Origin: Haematococcus lacustris
Lineage: Eukaryota; Chlorophyta; Chlorophyceae; Chlamydomonadales; Haematococcaceae
Direction of reading: 5' to 3'
DNA: 64,000 bases
NCBI GenBank assembly: GCA_030144725.1
Contig: JASKMD010000011.1
Location: 7,648,058-7,712,057 of the forward strand
Positions 49,601 through 58,914 of this stretch are shown piece by piece. Position 1 is the first letter of the stretch; each line of letters opens with the position of its first letter. Under the pieces are notes generated by a model, which saw only the letters and a list, made by a program, of their open reading frames with translations, did no database searches and was not told the DNA's origin. The position numbers and the translations under genes were made by a program.

Positions 49601-52600
49601 ATGTCAGCATGTGTAGCTTGCATCGCTGTGTCATATGGGTGGGCATGCCAACCTGCAGCGGTCAGGGCTGGCAGGTGGTGGTGGGGCTGAGCGGCATGTA
49701 GCTTGTCAGCCTGCGTGTCATCATGTGTAGCTTGCATCGCTGTGTCATACGGCTGGTCATGCCAACCTGCAACGGTCAGGGCTGGCAGGTGGTGGTGGGG
49801 CTGAGCTGCATGTAGCTTGTCAGCCTGCATGTCAACATGTGTAGCTTGCATCGCTGTGTCATATGGGTGAGCATGCCAACCTGCAGCGGTCAGGGCTGGC
49901 AGGTGGTGGTGGGGCTGAGCGGCATGTAGCTTGTCAGCCTGCATGTCAACATGTGTAGCTTGCATCGCTGTGTCATACGGCTGGTCATGCCAACCTGCAA
50001 CGGTCAGGGCTGGCAGGTGGTGGTGGGGCTGAGCGGCATGTAGCTTGTCGGCCAGCATGTCAACATGTGTAGCTTGCATCGCTGTGTCATACGGCTGGTC
50101 ATGCCAACCTGCAGCGGTCAGGGCTGGCAGGTGGTGGTGGGGCTGAGCGGCATGTATCTTGTCGGCCTGCATGTCAGCATGTGTAGCTTGCATCGCTGTG
50201 TCATATGGGTGGGCATGCCAACCTGCAGCGGTCAGGGCTGGCAGGTGGTGGTGAGGCTGAGCGGCATGTATCTTGTCGGCCTGCATGTCAGCATGTGTAG
50301 CTTGCATCGCTGTGTCATATGGGTGGGCATGCCAACCTGCAGCGGTCAGGGCTGGCAGGTGGTGGTGAGGCTGAGCGGCATGTATCTTGTCGGCCTGCAT
50401 GTCAGCATGTGTAGCTTGCATCGCTGTGTCATATGGGCGGGCATGCCAACCTGCAGCGGTCAGGGCTGGCAGGTGGTGGTGGGGCTGAGCGGCATGTAGC
50501 TTGTCAGCCTGCATGTCAACATGTGTAGCTTGCATCGCTGTGTCATACGGCTGGTCATGCCAACCTGCAACGGTCAGGGCTGGCAGGTGGTGGTGAGGCT
50601 GAGCGGCATGTATCTTGTCGGCCTGCATGTCAGCATGTGTAGCTTGCATCGCTGTGTCATACGGCTGGTCATGCCAACCTGCAACGGTCAGGGCTGGCAG
50701 GTGGTGGTGGGGCTGAGCGGCATGTATCTTGTCGGCCTGCATGTCAGCATGTGTAGCTTGCATCGCTGTGTCATATGGGTGGGCATGCCAACCTGCAGCG
50801 GTCAGGGCTGGCAGGTGGTGGTGAGGCTGAGCGGCATGTATCTTGTCGGCCTGCATGTCAGCATGTGTAGCTTGCATCGCTGTGTCATATGGGCGGGCAT
50901 GCCAACCTGCAGCGGTCAGGGCTGGCAGGTGGTGGTGGGGCTGAGCGGCATGTAGCTTGTCAGCCTGCATGTCAACATGTGTAGCTTGCATCGCTGTGTC
51001 ATACGGCTGGTCATGCCAACCTGCAACGGTCAGGGCTGGCAGGTGGTGGTGGGGCTGAGCGGCATGTAGCTTGTCAGCCTGCATGTCAACATGTGTAGCT
51101 TGCATCGCTGTGTCATACGGCTGGTCATGCCAACCTGCAGCGGTCAGGGCTGGCAGGTGGTGGTGGGGCTGAGCGGCATGTATCTTGTCGGCCTGCATGT
51201 CAGCATGTGTAGCTTGCATCGCTGTGTCATATGGGTGGGCATGCCAACCTGCAGCGGTCAGGGCTGGCAGGTGGTGGTGAGGCTGAGCGGCATGTATCTT
51301 GTCGGCCTGCATGTCAGCATGTGTAGCTTGCATCGCTGTGTCATATGGGTGGGCATGCCAACCTGCAGCGGTCAGGGCTGGCAGGTGGTGGTGAGGCTGA
51401 GCGGCATGTATCTTGTCGGCCTGCATGTCAGCATGTGTAGCTTGCATCGCTGTGTCATATGGGCGGGCATGCCAACCTGCAGCGGTCAGGGCTGGCAGGT
51501 GGTGGTGGGGCTGAGCGGCATGTAGCTTGTCAGCCTGCATGTCAACATGTGTAGCTTGCATCGCTGTGTCATACGGCTGGTCATGCCAACCTGCAACGGT
51601 CAGGGCTGGCAGGTGGTGGTGAGGCTGAGCGGCATGTATCTTGTCGGCCTGCATGTCAGCATGTGTAGCTTGCATCGCTGTGTCATATGGGTGGGCATGC
51701 CAACCTGCAGCGGTCAGGGCTGGCAGGTGGTGGTGGGGCTGAGCGGCATGTATCTTGTCGGCCTGCATGTCAGCATGTGTAGCTTGCATCGCTGTGTCAT
51801 ATGGGTGGGCATGCCAACCTGCAGCGGTCAGGGCTGGCAGGTGGTGGTGAGGCTGAGCGGCATGTATCTTGTCGGCCTGCATGTCAGCATGTGTAGCTTG
51901 CATCGCTGTGTCATATGGGCGGGCATGCCAACCTGCAGCGGTCAGGGCTGGCAGGTGGTGGTGGGGCTGAGCGGCATGTAGCTTGTCAGCCTGCATGTCA
52001 ACATGTGTAGCTTGCATCGCTGTGTCATACGGCTGGTCATGCCAACCTGCAACGGTCAGGGCTGGCAGGTGGTGGTGAGGCTGAGCGGCATGTATCTTGT
52101 CGGCCTGCATGTCAGCATGTGTAGCTTGCATCGCTGTGTCATACGGCTGGTCATGCCAACCTGCAACGGTCAGGGCTGGCAGGTGGTGGTGGGGCTGAGC
52201 GGCATGTATCTTGTCGGCCTGCATGTCAGCATGTGTAGCTTGCATCGCTGTGTCATATGGGTGGGCATGCCAACCTGCAGCGGTCAGGGCTGGCAGGTGG
52301 TGGTGGGGCTGAGCGGCATGTAGCTTGTCAGCCTGCGTGTCATCATGTGTAGCTTGCATCGCTGTGTCATACGGCTGGTCATGCCAACCTGCAACGGTCA
52401 GGGCTGGCAGGTGGTGGTGGGGCTGAGCTGCATGTAGCTTGTCAGCCTGCATGTCAACATGTGTAGCTTGCATCGCTGTGTCATATGGGTGAGCATGCCA
52501 ACCTGCAGCGGTCAGGGCTGGCAGGTGGTGGTGGGGCTGAGCGGCATGTAGCTTGTCAGCCTGCATGTCAACATGTGTAGCTTGCATCGCTGTGTCATAC

Positions 52601-53097
52601 GGCTGGTCATGCCAACCTGCAACGGTCAGGGCTGGCAGGTGGTGGTGGGGCTGAGCGGCATGTAGCTTGTCGGCCAGCATGTCAACTTGGACGGTTTGCT
52701 TCTCTGTGTGAGACAGCTGGTTGTGCCTGGCTGTAGCAGCGAGGACTGTAGGGTGGTGGTGATCCTTCATGCCATTGTGTATAGCATGTAATTCTGTGTC
52801 AGGCGGCTGGATGTGCCTGCTTGTAGCAGCCAAGGCTGGTAGTTGAAGTGCACCACGTCGTTTGACGGGGCTTGTATGTGGCAGATTGTTGTTGGGAGAA
52901 TCCCAGTTGTAGTGGCACAGGGCCGCAGGTTGGCATATAGCCAACGCCATGTTTGCGCGGCTTTTAAAGCCTTCTGGGCGGTGCTCAAGCTGCGGGGGGG
53001 TCTCAAAGGACCATGTCCCGATCGCAGCTCGGCACCGCCCAGCGCAGAACAGGCACAGAACAACGCAACTTCTGCCTGCAGGCGCGTCCACCGTCAT
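46628..53097 (-). CDS. RandI/Dualen polyprotein, repeat leader, 2A and first protease half
   Basis: 2157 codons from the ATG at 53097 to the insertion; an internal Met at about residue 50 (MALAICQPAALC) is an alternative start. After ~135 non-repeated residues come about 47 copies of a 38-residue His-rich unit (QPHHHLPAL...GWH...PYDTAMQATH). Then there is a hydrophobic segment (LVNVLMLILICTHLLTTLY), a Lys/Arg-rich stretch, and the 2A motif at residues 2105-2113. The last 44 residues start a Josephin-like domain (ACQVYSLNNAAG). The TAA at 46624 is created by the insertion; the native frame goes on at 41103. The leader may bind RNA or act as ORF1-like protein; that is inference. Confidence 0.85.
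46759..46785 (-). other. 2A-type ribosome-skipping motif (GDVEANPGP)
   Basis: Residues 2105-2113 read GDVEANPGP, preceded by VAWLLLAA. This fits the full 2A consensus D-V/I-E-x-N-P-G-P with the usual upstream Leu/Ala-Gly helix. In known cases the ribosome fails to join Gly to the final Pro and continues, giving two proteins. Here it would release the repeat leader (2112 residues) from a product beginning with the protease domains. 2A motifs are known in some viruses and in some non-LTR retrotransposons; I do not know of a RandI example. Confidence 0.88.
47330..52690 (-). repeat. 114-bp coding satellite, ~47 units
   Basis: Units of 114 bp (38 codons) are highly alike, with a few variants (AGWHDQ, AGWHAH, AGWHAR; ADKL/ADKI). 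Longer blocks repeat: the blocks starting near 48469, 50065 and 51091 are the same over about 435 bp and lie 14 and 9 units apart, so multi-unit duplications have spread. As 114 is a multiple of three, the opposite strand is also open, which produces mirror frames that are not genes. Confidence 0.95.
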
Positions 53098-53239
53098 TGC
53101 TGCTGTCCACAGAGGTTACAACTCGGCTTTGGTGAATCGAAGCTCATTTGGAAGCTCTCAGCTTGCTCGTCACCGTCCTGCTAACAGGTCGTTGAGAACT
53201 GGCGTAGATGCTCCAGGAAATCGCTATCGAAATTTCAAA

Positions 53240-53286
53240 ACCGACTCGCCATAGGATCTGCCGTCGACGGACATGTCGCTGGGCAT
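53240..53286 (-). pseudogene. First codons of the gypsy gag, upstream of the RandI insertion
   Basis: The ATG at 53286 (MPSDMSVDGRSYGES) follows an in-frame TAA. Removing the RandI element with one TSD copy puts it in frame with 23955-23711. The TSD 53240-53254 lies within it. Confidence 0.6.
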
Positions 53287-53440
53287 GCACGATACTTAGC
53301 TTCAGAAAGCAGCGTGTTCGCCCCACCGAGCCGGGCCAGACGGGCTGGCAGCTGTGGGACAGGGATGTCGTGGGCGCAATTCACACGGATTTCCTTTTTA
53401 CATGGGCTTGCTGAGACTCCTGCCGCTTGGAGACGGGTGT

Positions 53441-53500
53441 TGTGGGGAACAGGCTTAGGCCACCCGCAGCCGTCTCTGACCTAAGTGTGATCTGCGCTTC
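53441..53500 (+). repeat. copia LTR 5' fragment
   Basis: tgtggggaacaggcttaggcc...gtgatctgcgctt matches the first ~60 bases of the copia LTR at 63091 with two or three changes, then stops. It has no partner here and is oriented opposite to the gag next to it. Confidence 0.85.
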
Positions 53501-54565
53501 TACACACACGCAAATTGGGGTGCACAAAGTGGGGGTGTTTTTTGTCAACGGTTCGCCTCGGAATGAGACTTTTGTTCCATGGCCACCAACATCGTGAGAA
53601 ATAGTAGTTAGTGCAACTAGTACAGTAGGCCCGTCCCACATCGGACGGGCAGCAGGCAACCTGTGTATGTGCGGCCTCCGGCCGCACCACAATTCCTTAA
53701 CAACCAGCCCGATAGACAGCCGGTAAAGCAAGCCCGCATGCAGCCAAACAAAACTATGCACGTCCAAGTCCACTTGCAATGTGTGTATGAATGATGTTGG
53801 CATGCTTGCATGATGTTCATTTTGCATCCCTTGGCATCTGAAAAATGTGTGTGAGCATGCTGTCCACTTATCACTTCTGCACTGTGCGGTGTGTGTGGGT
53901 GCAGCAACAGTGTGTGGCAAGAGCAATTGCAGCTGCAGTCACAGTGGCAACAGCAGTGGTGCCAGCTCAGTGCCAGGTCAATGCAAGTTGGCATGGCCTG
54001 TCACCAGCCCTCATCGTCGTCGGGGCCAGGTGGCAAGGCATAAAACACCCTGGTGTACACCACATTCTCAGTGTGCGCGGAGAGGCAGCACAGACACCAC
54101 ATGCGAATGATGCAACCCACTTGATGAAGCCCGTCAAGTAAGCCTACACGACCTAGTTCATTAAGGTATCGTGCTGCTTCAGTTCTTCCTTCAGATTCTT
54201 CCCTTGTGGCAATACAGGAGCCTTCCAACCCACTTTGTCACCAAACGCCCTTCAGGGAGCTTTCCTTGCCGGGGTTCAACCGTACACTCCTTGCGCTTCA
54301 TTGCCTTGTGTACTAAATGGTCGTTATGCACGTTTCCACGTTCTTGTTTGAACGGATGGCATAGGCCTTGTTCACATGGCACCACACCTGTTAACAGTCT
54401 TTTCAGCATTCCCAACTGTCCATGGCTGCATGGCAGTGTCTTAGCACAGATGCAACACACGATCCGTCTTTTATCTGTAGCTTCTGCTCGTAGACCTCTT
54501 GTGTACCCGTAACTTCATGCTGCCGCAATTCCCAGATCGGAATTTCCAGATTAGCAGATATCCAG
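53501..54565. other. No recognisable gene
   Basis: Short frames only. A small inverted pair (gcccgtcccacatcggacgggc, 53628-53649) could form a hairpin. Confidence 0.5.
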
Positions 54566-55972
54566 ATGCTGCCGCTGCTGCCACTGCTGCTGCTGCCCCT
54601 GCTGCTGCCGCCCTACTGTTGCTGGTGCTGCTCATGCTGCTGCTGCCCCTTCTTCTGCTGCTGCCCCTGCTGCTGCTGCCCCTGCAGCTGCTGCTCCTGC
54701 TGCTGCCGCCGCTGCTGCCGCTGCTGCCATTGCTGCCCCTGCTGCCGCTGATACCGCTGCTGCCGCTGCTGCCCCTGCTGCCCCTGCTGCCCCTGCTGCT
54801 GCTGCCCCTGCTGCTGCTGCCCCTACTGTTGCTGCCCCTGCTGCTGCCCCTGCTGCCCTTGCTGCTGCTGCCCCTGCTGCTGCTGCCCCTACTGCTGCTG
54901 CTGCTGCTGCCCTTGCTGCTGCTGCCCCTGCAACTATTGCTACTGTTGCCATTGTTGCCGCTGCTGCCCCTGCTGCTGCTGCCGCTGCTGCCACTGATGC
55001 CGCTGCTGGCCCTGCTGTTGCCGTCGCCGCTGCTGCCGCTGCTGCCGCTGCTGCCGCTGCTGCCGCTGCTGCCCCTGCTGTTGCCGTCGCCGCTGCTGCC
55101 GCTGCTGCTGCTGCTGCCGCTGCTGCGCCTGCTGCCCCTGCTGCCCCTGCTGCTGCTGCCCCTGCTGCCGCTGCTGCCGCTGCTGCCGCCGCTGCTGCTG
55201 CCCCTGCTGCTGCTGCCCCTGCTGCTGCCGCCCCTGCTGCTGCTGCCCCTGCTGCTGCTGCCCCTGCTGCTGCTGCCCCTGCTGCCCCTGCTGCTGCTGC
55301 CCCTGCTGCTGCCCCTGCTGCTGCCGCCGCCGCCGCTGCCGCCGCTGCCGCTGCTGCCGCCGCTGCCGCTGCTGCCGCCGCTGCTGCTGCCGCTGCTGCT
55401 GCCGCTGCTGCAGCTGCTGCCCCTGCTGCCGCTGCTGCCCCTGCTGCCCCTGCTACTGCTGCCCCTGTTGGTGCTGTCCCTGCTGCTGCTGCCCCTGCTA
55501 CTTCTGCCTCTTCTGCTGCTGCCGCTGCTGCCGCCCCTGCTGCTGCCGTCGCCGTTGCTGCTGCTGCTGCAGCTGCTGTTTCTGCTGCCCCTGCTGCCCC
55601 TGCTGCCACTGCTGCCACTGCCGCCCCTGCTGCCCCTGCTGCCACTACTGCCCCTGCTGCCACTACTGCCCCTGCTACCGGTGCTGCCACTGCTGCCGCT
55701 GCTGCCCCTGCTGCCCCTGCCCCTGCTGCTGCTGCCCCTGCCCCTGCTGCTGCTGCCGCTGCCCCTGCCCCTGCCCCTGCTGCTGCTGCTGCCCCTGCTG
55801 CTGCTGCCCCTGCTGTTGCTGCCCCTGCTGCTGCTGTTGCTGCTGCTGCCCCTGCTGCTGCTGCTGCCCCTGCTGCTGCCCCTGCTGCTGCCGCCGCCGC
55901 CGCTGCCGCTGCTGCTGTTGCCGCCGCTGCTGCTGCTGCCCCTGCTGCTGCTGCTGCTGCCTCTGCTGCTAG
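54566..55972. repeat. CTG/CCCCTG low-complexity array, 1.4 kb
   Basis: Made of ctg, ccg and cccctg triplets throughout. It reads as poly-Leu/Pro on the plus strand and as Ser/Gly/Arg or Ala on the minus strand, open in several frames for up to ~500 codons. The minus frame 56111-54471 has an ATG and non-repeat ends, but I see no evidence that it is a gene. Confidence 0.93.
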
Positions 55973-55979
55973 CCTGGCT

Positions 55980-56615
55980 GCTTTTCGAGGCTAGACACCT
56001 GCCATCAGGTGCATTGGGGACATGAGGCTCCGTCGCGCTGAAGCAGAGGCAGTGCGCAAGAGGCAGCGCGCATGTTTTACCGTATAGGCAGTGCGCAAGG
56101 TTGACGTGCACGCCACAAGCGCCAGTGGACTGCGGCTGTCAGTTCAAAATGATGGACCAACCTGTGTCATGTTCATCTAGGGCCGGGGCTGTACTCCGCA
56201 GGGGTTGGGGTCTTTGTTTGACTGAACTGTCGGTTGACGGGCCGGCCAGACCATTCAAAACGAAACATCGCGAGTAGACGCGCTGGCATCTACATTACCA
56301 GACCCACTGCCTCCAAAATTCAGAACGACTTTCGATCTTACTGCACAGTGAGTCGCGCTCGATTTCCTCGATGTACGATGCGAAGTTGAAGTTAGGAGAG
56401 GTCGCACGTTCAATCGCAGGCCATTCCGAGCACATTTTTCATCTTGACCCCCTATTTTTTTTTATGTAGATTCCTGGATTATATAGTTATTACTTAGGTA
56501 TCCCTTCTTGAAGCTACTCCTTGCAGTGCAGTACTACACCATACCTAATGTTGCAGCGTTGCACCAAATCTCAGCGTGATAAACTTCACCATATTCAGTC
56601 TAGTAGTATTTATAG
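55980..56615. other. No recognisable gene
   Basis: AT-richer unique sequence. A tgcagtgcagtactacaccat block at 56521 recalls the gtgcagtactgcaccacacc block at 58019. Confidence 0.5.
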
Positions 56616-57865
56616 TAGATAGTGGAAGCGCCGGTAGTTTTAGGTGCCCTAGTTTAGTTTTAGGTAACAGCTCAAGACCGAAGCCAGCTGGCTGAGGTCG
56701 AGAGCTGTTACGCTCCAGCGCCGAGGCCGAGTGTTTTTGGGGTGCCTAAAACGCTCCGGGCGCTTCCACTATCTAATTTAGTTCATGTTTAATGCTCTAT
56801 GGCTACATTCCGTGCGGCGAAGCCGCACTTTTGGAGCAACACTATGTTTTGAAGCGAAGGGCGGGGCGGGCATGCACCATACGCGACTTGCAACGCACGC
56901 GGGATGGTAGCCAGTTTGAACCAGCTATGCACTTTTCTAAAATGGTCCGCGTCCCGCGTTTTTAAGAGCGTAATAGGGAACTAAGTAGTAGATAATGGAG
57001 TCGCGGGTCGTTTTAGGCGGTTTAAAAAGGCGAGGTCGAGGCCCTGGCGCGGGGCAGCTCGAGACCGAAGCCAGCGGACACGGAGCGTAGCGACGTGGCC
57101 GCTGGCTGAGGTCGAGAGCTGTCCCGCGCCAAGGCCGAGACCGAGCCTTTTTCAACTGCCTAAAACGGCCCAGGCGACTCCATTATCTAGTGTAATTGAG
57201 TTTTACGTAGGCGAAGCTCTATTGGCGCGGCGAAGCCGCGCAATGTGATGCTTCTTGTCACCTGCGATGGTGTTGGCTGGCTGTTACGTGTTCGTTGGCA
57301 ACCACTTTTGTTAATACACCAGGTCGCTGCAGTTAAAGTTGGCAAACCACTTTTGTTAATACACCAGGTCGCTGCAGTTGGCAAACCACTTTTGTTAATA
57401 CACCAGGTCGCTGCTGTTTAAGAGACTTAGTTCCCTATTATGCTCTTAAAAACGCGGGACGCGGACCATTTTAGAAAAGTGCATAGATGGTTCAAACTGG
57501 CTACCGTTGCAAGTCGCGTATGGTGCTACCACGCCCCGCCCTTCGCTCCAAAACAAAGTGTTGCTCCAGAAGTGCGGCTTCGCCGCACAGAATGCAGCCA
57601 CAACGCACCAGAAACGGAACTAAATTAGATAGTGGAAGCGCCCGGGGCGTTTTAGTCCCCCAAAAACGCGAGGCCGAGGCGCTGGAGCGCCTCGGCCAGC
57701 TCAGCCAGCTCAGCCAGCTCAGCCCCTCGGCCAGCTCAGCCAGCTCAGCCAGCAGCCGCGTCGCTACGCTCCGCGGCTGCTGGCTTCGGTCTCGAGCTGT
57801 TACGCTCCAGCGCCTCGGCCTCGCGTTTTTAGGGCGCCTAAAACTACCGGCGCTTCCACTATCTA
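56616..57865. mobile_element. Palindromic MITE composite (three TAGATA elements, two long inverted arms)
   Basis: Element A (56616-56775), B (56989-57189) and C (57626-57865) each start TAGATAGTGG or TAGATAATGG and end in the inverse. Each is internally palindromic (ctcgagac...cgaagccagc core). The segments between them, 56776-56986 and 57424-57625, are inverted copies of one another, so A and C sit as mirror ends of a larger palindrome with B near the centre. No coding capacity; flanking TSDs are not clear. Confidence 0.8.
57293..57415. repeat. Three copies of gcaaaccacttttgttaatacaccaggtcgctg
   Basis: Tandem units of about 41-47 bp between element B and the right inverted arm. Confidence 0.9.
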
Positions 57866-58065
57866 CTACGTAAAACTCAATTACGATGAAATAAAGTAGT
57901 TATGTTGGTAATTCATTGGTATTCATGGTTTGGAAATTGTTGTTCCTTAAAATCTCATTCGCTTCTCATGGTGTAGTACAGCACTTGTAACTAGTGCACT
58001 ACTTTATTGCACCCCATTGTGCAGTACTGCACCACACCGAGTGGTACATTTCATCACCTCAGCGA

Positions 58066-58191
58066 TATCTCACCAACCACGCATATTCATGAAGTTTCGT
58101 TCAAACCCCATTCTTACAATCATTATACCGGGCTATGTACCAAATCTCAGGCCGAAAATCCAAAAAATGTTGTTACTAATTTGCCTGAGTG
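58066..58191. repeat. ~125-bp dispersed repeat, second copy
   Basis: Related to 5903-6031 and ends with the same ttgttactaatttgcctgagtg, directly against the truncated copia LTR. A palindrome gtgcagtactgcac lies at 58019. Confidence 0.75.
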
Positions 58192-58391
58192 TAGTGTGAG
58201 ACGGTGTACTTAAGCTGTGCCTTGGGCCCGCGATGGTGGGCATTGACGTGCCCCCTTCGCATGTATGGTGGTCGCTCTTGCAATGGCACATAGGGCATCC
58301 GACGTGGCACCCGTAGTGCACCGCTATGCATTTGAACTTGTTCTTAGATCGTGGACTCTTTTGTAATGGGCATTGACGTGCCCCCTTCGCA
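58192..58391 (+). repeat. copia 5' LTR (truncated)
   Basis: From tagtgtgagacggtgtac to cccccttcgca. The motif gggcattgacgtgcccccttcgca occurs twice within it (about 58238 and 58368). Confidence 0.85.
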
Positions 58392-58914
58392 GGTTATGGG
58401 CCCAGGTCACTGCCGCGTGCAATTTCGACATCGGAAAGTGCAGCCCGCTTAAATCAGCAGCGCTGAGGCGTGCTTCCGGTGAGCCCGTTGCAATGATGGC
58501 GGTGGTCGTGCGGGAGAAGCTAGGCCAGCCCGGGGTTCAGTTCCAAAACGGGGAATCTGAGATGAAAGCGCTGATGAGGCAGCATCGGCTCGGGGCCGTA
58601 GTTAAAGCGCCTGTGGGGTTGGAGGGAAACAGTCGGGTAGGGTCGGTCTTAGCTGCGGCTGCGTCACCCGCTCGTCCGGTCGGGGTTGCGACCCCAGCTG
58701 TGGCAGCATCCCTAACCCCCGAGCAGGATGAGAAAGCACATGCGCTTACCAGCAGCTCAGTTGACCCAAGCAAATACAGGGCTTTGTGCAACAGGCATGA
58801 GTCAGCCATGGCTATGTGGCAAGCCTTGCGTAGCACGCACACCCAGCAGGTGCATGCCAGCCGTCAGCAGCTCATCATTAGGCTGGCAGGCAGAGCATGC
58901 AGTCAGGTCAGTGA
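58373..58914 (+). pseudogene. copia gag, first part
   Basis: This frame overlaps the primer site, so the true start is later (MMAVVVREKLGQPG at about 58493 is a candidate). It gives a helical gag-like stretch (SSSVDPSKYRALCNRHESAMAMWQAL). The frame must change at about 58912 to follow EYWAQAQDLHERFN, which continues the same protein; a TGA lies in the second frame just before. No cysteine motif in this part. Confidence 0.65.
58392..58405 (+). promoter_or_regulatory. Primer-binding site, half-tRNA type
   Basis: GGTTATGGGCCCAG directly follows the LTR end. It is complementary to the anticodon arm of initiator tRNA-Met (GGGCCCAUAACC), the kind of internal tRNA primer known for Drosophila copia, not the tRNA 3' end. 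Confidence 0.75.

Larger units (their letters stand above)
23971..53239 (-). mobile_element. RandI/Dualen-like non-LTR retrotransposon, split by two insertions
   Basis: Flanked by a 15-bp TSD, with a short (TTC)n 3' tail on its own strand and about 140 bp of 5' leader (53239-53098). It contains an APE-type endonuclease, RT, RNase H, cysteine proteases and a PD-(D/E)xK nuclease. From memory this is the domain set described for Dualen/RandI of Chlamydomonas. Removing the insertions 31398-39795 (plus one 8-bp TSD) and 41104-46627 and one copy of a 20-bp duplication leaves one frame of about 5,095 codons. The element proper is then about 15.3 kb. Confidence 0.88.

Noticed and set aside
47557..52323. 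Plus-strand frames MCSLHRCVI... repeated along the satellite
   Set aside because: They are mirrors of the 114-bp coding repeat on the minus strand.
54471..56111. Poly-Leu/Pro, poly-Ala and Ser/Gly-rich proteins of 350-550 residues
   Set aside because: Triplet repeat DNA is open in several frames on both strands, with no domain or splice evidence.
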